Below, in pieces: positions 1 to 3,900 of a stretch of DNA of 6,168 nucleotides; the stretch's first letter is position 1, and every line of letters starts with the position of its first letter. The notes below the pieces were generated by a model that saw only the letters and a list, made by a program, of their open reading frames with translations, made no database searches and was not told the origin of the DNA. The position numbers were made by a program, and so were the translations under genes. This DNA comes from Taibaiella helvus_B. Its GTDB lineage: Bacteria; Bacteroidota; Bacteroidia; Chitinophagales; Chitinophagaceae. The DNA is taken from NCBI GenBank assembly GCA_040392805.1, contig JBEBVI010000260.1:1-6168 (forward strand). The letters run 5' to 3'.

Positions 1-151
1 TCTCCACCAATCCTCAATCTAAAACCTATATAAGAAAAGACAGATGAAAGCGCCTTGCCATAATGGATTACGTGAAGGTGAGAAAAATTGTGTGTCGGGA
101 CCTACAATGATTTTATGCGTCACCTATTTTTATGCGCGGTTTGGGTTGTCA

Positions 152-197
152 TTGCCTCATTGATTTGGCACGCTAATAAACCGTCGGCATGAGGCAA
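152..197. repeat. 9-bp inverted repeat with 28-base spacer
   Basis: TTGCCTCAT (152-160) and ATGAGGCAA (189-197) are perfect reverse complements. There is no T tract after either arm, so it is not a convincing terminator. A regulator site or RNA hairpin is possible. By rough expectation one such pair in a region this long is not rare, so the biological meaning is uncertain. Confidence 0.4.
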
Positions 198-508
198 AGG
201 AATATATTTTGAATTCAGATTTTTTAAATCAAGAAGTTATTTCGACATACTTATTAAGCTTCGTTCAGGTTGGCAACTTTTTAAAGCTTGTCATAGCTTT
301 TAGGAAAATTATTTTGTCTGGCATACGGAGCCTTAACATGAACGAACAGCCGATACTTTGATTGCATGTGTTTATGTAACGTACAATATATGTCCCAGTG
401 GATCAGCTCATCTGTAATACTTAGCACCATCAATGTTTTTTGCTGACTGTATAATGCTTTGTGCTCCGCGACGAAACAAATCTCTCATAACCTTTACTGT
501 TCCGGTAG

Positions 509-551
509 ACTAATCGGCCAACCGTATCGCAATTCCAGATTAGTGTTTTTT
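509..551 (+). terminator. Weak terminator-like hairpin with T tract
   Basis: ACTAATC (509-515) pairs with GATTAGT (538-544) across a 22-base loop. Six T at 546-551 and a further T-rich run follow. The T tract on the plus-strand side resembles an intrinsic terminator, but the stem is A/T-rich and short and the loop is large. No gene is seen to its left that it would terminate. Confidence 0.2.
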
Positions 552-661
552 CTTTCTTTGTATTTCGTAATAACATAATATGGCAGCTCGCCCTTTCTCT
601 TTATAAGCTATGTCTATAACATGTCTTACTGCTGGATGTTAGGTTGTCATTTAGCTATGGT

Positions 662-687
662 AAAACCGATGAATAACAATCGGCTTT
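662..687. terminator. Small hairpin with A/T flanks, possible weak terminator
   Basis: CCGAT (666-670) pairs with ATCGG (679-683) over an 8-base loop. It is flanked by AAAA on the left and CTTT on the right, so three A-T pairs extend the stem after one mismatch. Read on the minus strand it ends in TTTT, a marginal terminator shape for transcripts leaving the gene region leftward. The five-pair core makes this speculative. Confidence 0.2.
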
Positions 688-769
688 GATAGCTTATCAT
701 TTAAAGCTTCTCTTCATCAGTCACCCCTTATAGCGGTATGGTTATTGTCTTTTGCAGTCGTGACATTAG

Positions 770-838
770 TTGCTGACAAATATAATCCTTTTAGAAAAGT
801 ATACTTTAAGAATTTTTTTTATTCCAAATAAAACCAAA
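770..838 (+). promoter_or_regulatory. A/T-rich leader without Shine-Dalgarno; possible promoter
   Basis: The last 60 bases before the ATG are strongly A/T-rich, with a T run at 813-820 and an A-rich stretch (AAATAAAACCAAA) directly before the start. No GGAGG-like site lies within 20 bases, which fits Bacteroidota, where A-rich leaders often replace Shine-Dalgarno pairing. TATAAT (781-786) and TATACT (800-805) are -10-like hexamers. A TTG at 770-772 could serve as part of a -33 element, but the spacing is imperfect and a full Bacteroidota TAnnTTTG element is absent. The leader type is well supported; the promoter position is weak. Confidence 0.3.
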
Positions 839-973
839 ATGGTAAACTTCAGATTAAAACAATTGATTGCTTCTGCCGGCTTTCCTGTGAACAAGACGGG
901 TAAGTTCGGCTATCCAGGGTTAATGCTCTTGCTGGGCCTGCTTTTCTTTATGCCCGGCCCGGGTGCTTATGGA
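839..973 (+). other. Signal peptide with long n-region
   Basis: Residues 1-45 form a Sec-type signal. The n-region is unusually long at about 27 residues, with Arg5, Lys7, Lys19 and Lys22. A hydrophobic core follows at residues 28-38 (LMLLLGLLFFM), then a Pro/Gly-containing c-region. The likely cleavage site is A-Y-G|Q, after Gly45, with small residues at -3 (Ala43) and -1 (Gly45). This would leave an N-terminal Gln, common in exported Bacteroidota proteins. Met29 (923) is an internal ATG, but starting there would remove every positive charge before the core, so 839 is preferred. It could be a lipoprotein only if a Cys stood at the cleavage site, and none does. Confidence 0.85.
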
Positions 974-3900
974 CAAGCCCCTACCTCGCTTGCTTATCCG
1001 GCTTCCGCTTTTTACCGGGCCAATATCGACAATGTATACATTGCCCCTACGGTCTCAGGTATAGTGACCAATTACACTATTAGCCCCGTATTACCTGCAG
1101 GGCTGAGTTTAGACCCTAATACAGGCGTTATTACGGGCACTCCGACTGTGACAACTGCGGCTACAGTATATACTGTTGTTGCGAGTAATGCTTCCGGAAA
1201 TACGAGCACGACATTTACCTTACAGACCGTGAATACTTTTTACAACAATGGCAATAATCCTATAAGCTTTTTGGATGCCAACAGGATCACCAAAGCAGGA
1301 AATGGCCAGTCTGCGGGTAATATAGTCTTATACACTGATGTTGCCAATATTGGTGGAGTGCCAATAGATTGTATTGTTACCACAACCACAGTCAGCGGCG
1401 TAAGCTCATGGGTTGCATATGATCAGACGGCTAATACCGGAAATAACGAGGGTAACCTGGATCGGTTCTTTTCTCCACAGTTTAATTTTGTTAATAATAA
1501 TTCCAGCTTCACCTCAGGCGGTTCCGTAGGCTTTCGGTTCCAGTATATTTTAGGAGGCTCTTATAATAATACCACACACACAGGTATCAATGTTACTTTA
1601 CAGGACGTGCAGTTAAATACCTATGATATAGATGGTAATAGCCAAAATTACAGTAATCAATATAATGAATTTGGAGGCTTTAGCCAATATGAGCTGCATA
1701 ACGGCAATCCATTACCTAATACAAATATTGGTGTGACTTATAATACTACAACCAACCTGACAAAATTCAGGTCTAATACAAGTAATAACACTCCAGTGGT
1801 AACGGCACCTCAAAACCGGGTTCGGGTCAGCTATGAAAATATGAGTGATTTTGATATTGTTGTTGGCGGCGGCGGTACGGCCTATTTTTTCCTTGACTTT
1901 TCTGCGGGCTCTGTTAGTTGGAATACAAATGTTATCCTGGTGCCGGCATTAGATCTGAATGACACGTTGCCGGGTAATGTTAATGCTGCCAATGGCTGTG
2001 GTACAAATCTGAACTTTACCGGTAGCGGGCAGACAAATATCGTAGCGGGCAGCCCGGCAGCTTTACAGTCCCTAACTGTTAGATTTAATGGTAATGAAAT
2101 ATTAAATGGAAGTAGTGAAGAACTTTATATAAACGGTTCGGGAATCCCCTTGAATTTTACTTCACCTTCTTCATCCCCAGTTTCAGTCGGGGGCACTACT
2201 TATAATGTGGCACGTTCCGTATCGGGCTCTACAAAGACGCTTACTTTTACAAAAAGCGGAGGCGGTACCTTTTCTGTGGCAGAAGGAGAAGCCCTTCTGG
2301 ATGCATTACAATACCGTAATATAGCCGCTGCTCCTACCAGTGGTAGCCGTAATTTTATAGTGAATATAAGAAATACTGATGCCCAGAGCCCTGATGCACT
2401 TTTTACGGCAACGCTAAACTGTGTAACCCTTAGCGGTCATATTTACAGGGATGCGAATGCTTTAACCGACAATACCGTTAATCCGAACAGCACTAACGGG
2501 CAATTTGCAAATGGCAGTATGTATGCTGTACTTGTCAGTCAAAGTGATAATAAAGTTGTGGATGTTCAGCCTATAACCGGTAGCACTTATTCTTTTGGTA
2601 CTACCGTTCCCGGAAACTATTATCTTTATGTGGTTCCCTCCGGCTCTGTGCCCGGTAATGGCACCATATTTACCTCTTCTGTTCTACCCGAAGAAAGTTA
2701 TGTATTCACAGGTGAGCACATTGGTTCCGGCCCCGGTAATGACTTATTGGCAGATGGTAAGCTGGCCATCTCACTGGGTAGTGTCCCGGTAACCGATGCT
2801 AATTTCGGATTGCAGCAAAAACCGACAACCTCATCAAAGACTTACAATGATATCAATAACCCCCAGGGCTTTAATTATTACACAACCCCTTCCGGAAGTT
2901 TCATAACTGCAGATGTGGACGGTACGGTTGACAGCATTGTGATAACCGGCTTCCCCGGAGGAGCCAACTACCTGAAAGTAGGTAATATATATTATACTAA
3001 TCCCTCTGGCGGGATTTGCCCTCCCCAATCTACATGCACGGACTGGCCAGGTAGTCTGAAGCTGGCTATGAGCGGTGGAAATCCGGTTCAAAGTGTTTCG
3101 GTTGATCCGGCATCAACAGGGAATACTTCTGTTACCATTCCTTTCTATGCTATTGATAATGGAGGTGCACAGAGTAATGCCAGTAATGTAATTATTAATT
3201 TTATTGTTCCAACTTCTACGCCTACATTAACAGTGGAAGGGAATGTTTGGCATGACATAGATGCAGATGGTGATAAGCAGGCTTCGGAAAATTATACCAA
3301 TGTAGCTTCTGATGGAGAGCTGTTGTATGCCGTTCTGGTACAGAATACAAATACTTATTCAGGACAGCCTACTATATTAGATCAGGTAGCTGTTTCTGCT
3401 CATGCTTCCGGCTATATATTCGATAACGTTCCGGCAGGAAATGATTATGAAGTCCGGATATACTCATTAGCTGCAGCACCGGTATCCGGAGCTGCTTTGA
3501 GTACCTTAAGCCCCCGTCTGGCAACAGGCTGGGTGGGTGTAAGCACTAATAATAATGGTACGATAGCGGACCACCTGAATACCAATAACCTGATTAACAC
3601 AATACCGAACTTCTCAGCAAGTATTAGCGGTGTGAACTTTGGAATTCAACAGATACCCACTGCGGGAGGTGGCTCTAATTCTGCCACAAACCCGGGAGGT
3701 ACTGTATCGGTTACAGTTCCGGGTAATACTTTTACAAATACTACGGTGAGCAGCGACCCTGATGGAACAGTAACGGAAATAAGGATTACCGGTTTCCCGG
3801 ATAATGCAACAAGCATTACGATAAACGACGGTACAGACGTGACTACTTATTATCCAACAGCAGGAAGCATTCCCGGAACCTGCCCAACAGATATATGTGC

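Larger units (their letters stand above)
1..838. other. Gene-free A/T-rich upstream region
   Basis: I see no gene, RNA gene, insertion-sequence end or CRISPR unit in these 838 bases. All frames read on either strand are broken by frequent stops. The longest ATG-started frames noticed are about 25 codons (115-192 plus, 408-488 minus), with nothing to support translation. The region holds three weak inverted repeats, entered separately, and an A/T-rich stretch just before the gene. It may be a long 5' regulatory region, the gap between divergent or unrelated genes, or the remains of lost sequence; I cannot choose between these. Confidence 0.6.

Noticed and set aside
115..192. 25-residue hydrophobic small ORF (MRHLFLCAVWVVIASLIW...) on the plus strand
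   Set aside because: It looks like a tiny membrane peptide but has no ribosome binding context and no neighbour gene, and its stop falls inside the 9-bp inverted repeat. Chance is the simpler explanation.
408..488. 26-residue minus-strand small ORF (MRDLFRRGAQSIIQSAKNID...)
   Set aside because: An AAAGG-like stretch precedes the ATG, but the length and lack of any recognisable homology give no support.
280..709. Direct repeat TTTAAAGCTT at 280-289 and 700-709
   Set aside because: It is ten bases, low in complexity and containing a palindrome, in A/T-rich DNA. No flanking similarity extends it, so it is not evidence of an element boundary.
2595..2792. 65-codon plus-strand frame in another phase
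   Set aside because: It overlaps the SdrD-B-like domain of module A in the wrong frame, and its Pro/Trp/Val-rich translation matches nothing.
2834..3091. 85-codon minus-strand open frame
   Set aside because: Antisense shadow of module A; no motif and no ribosome binding context, and the opposite strand is clearly coding.
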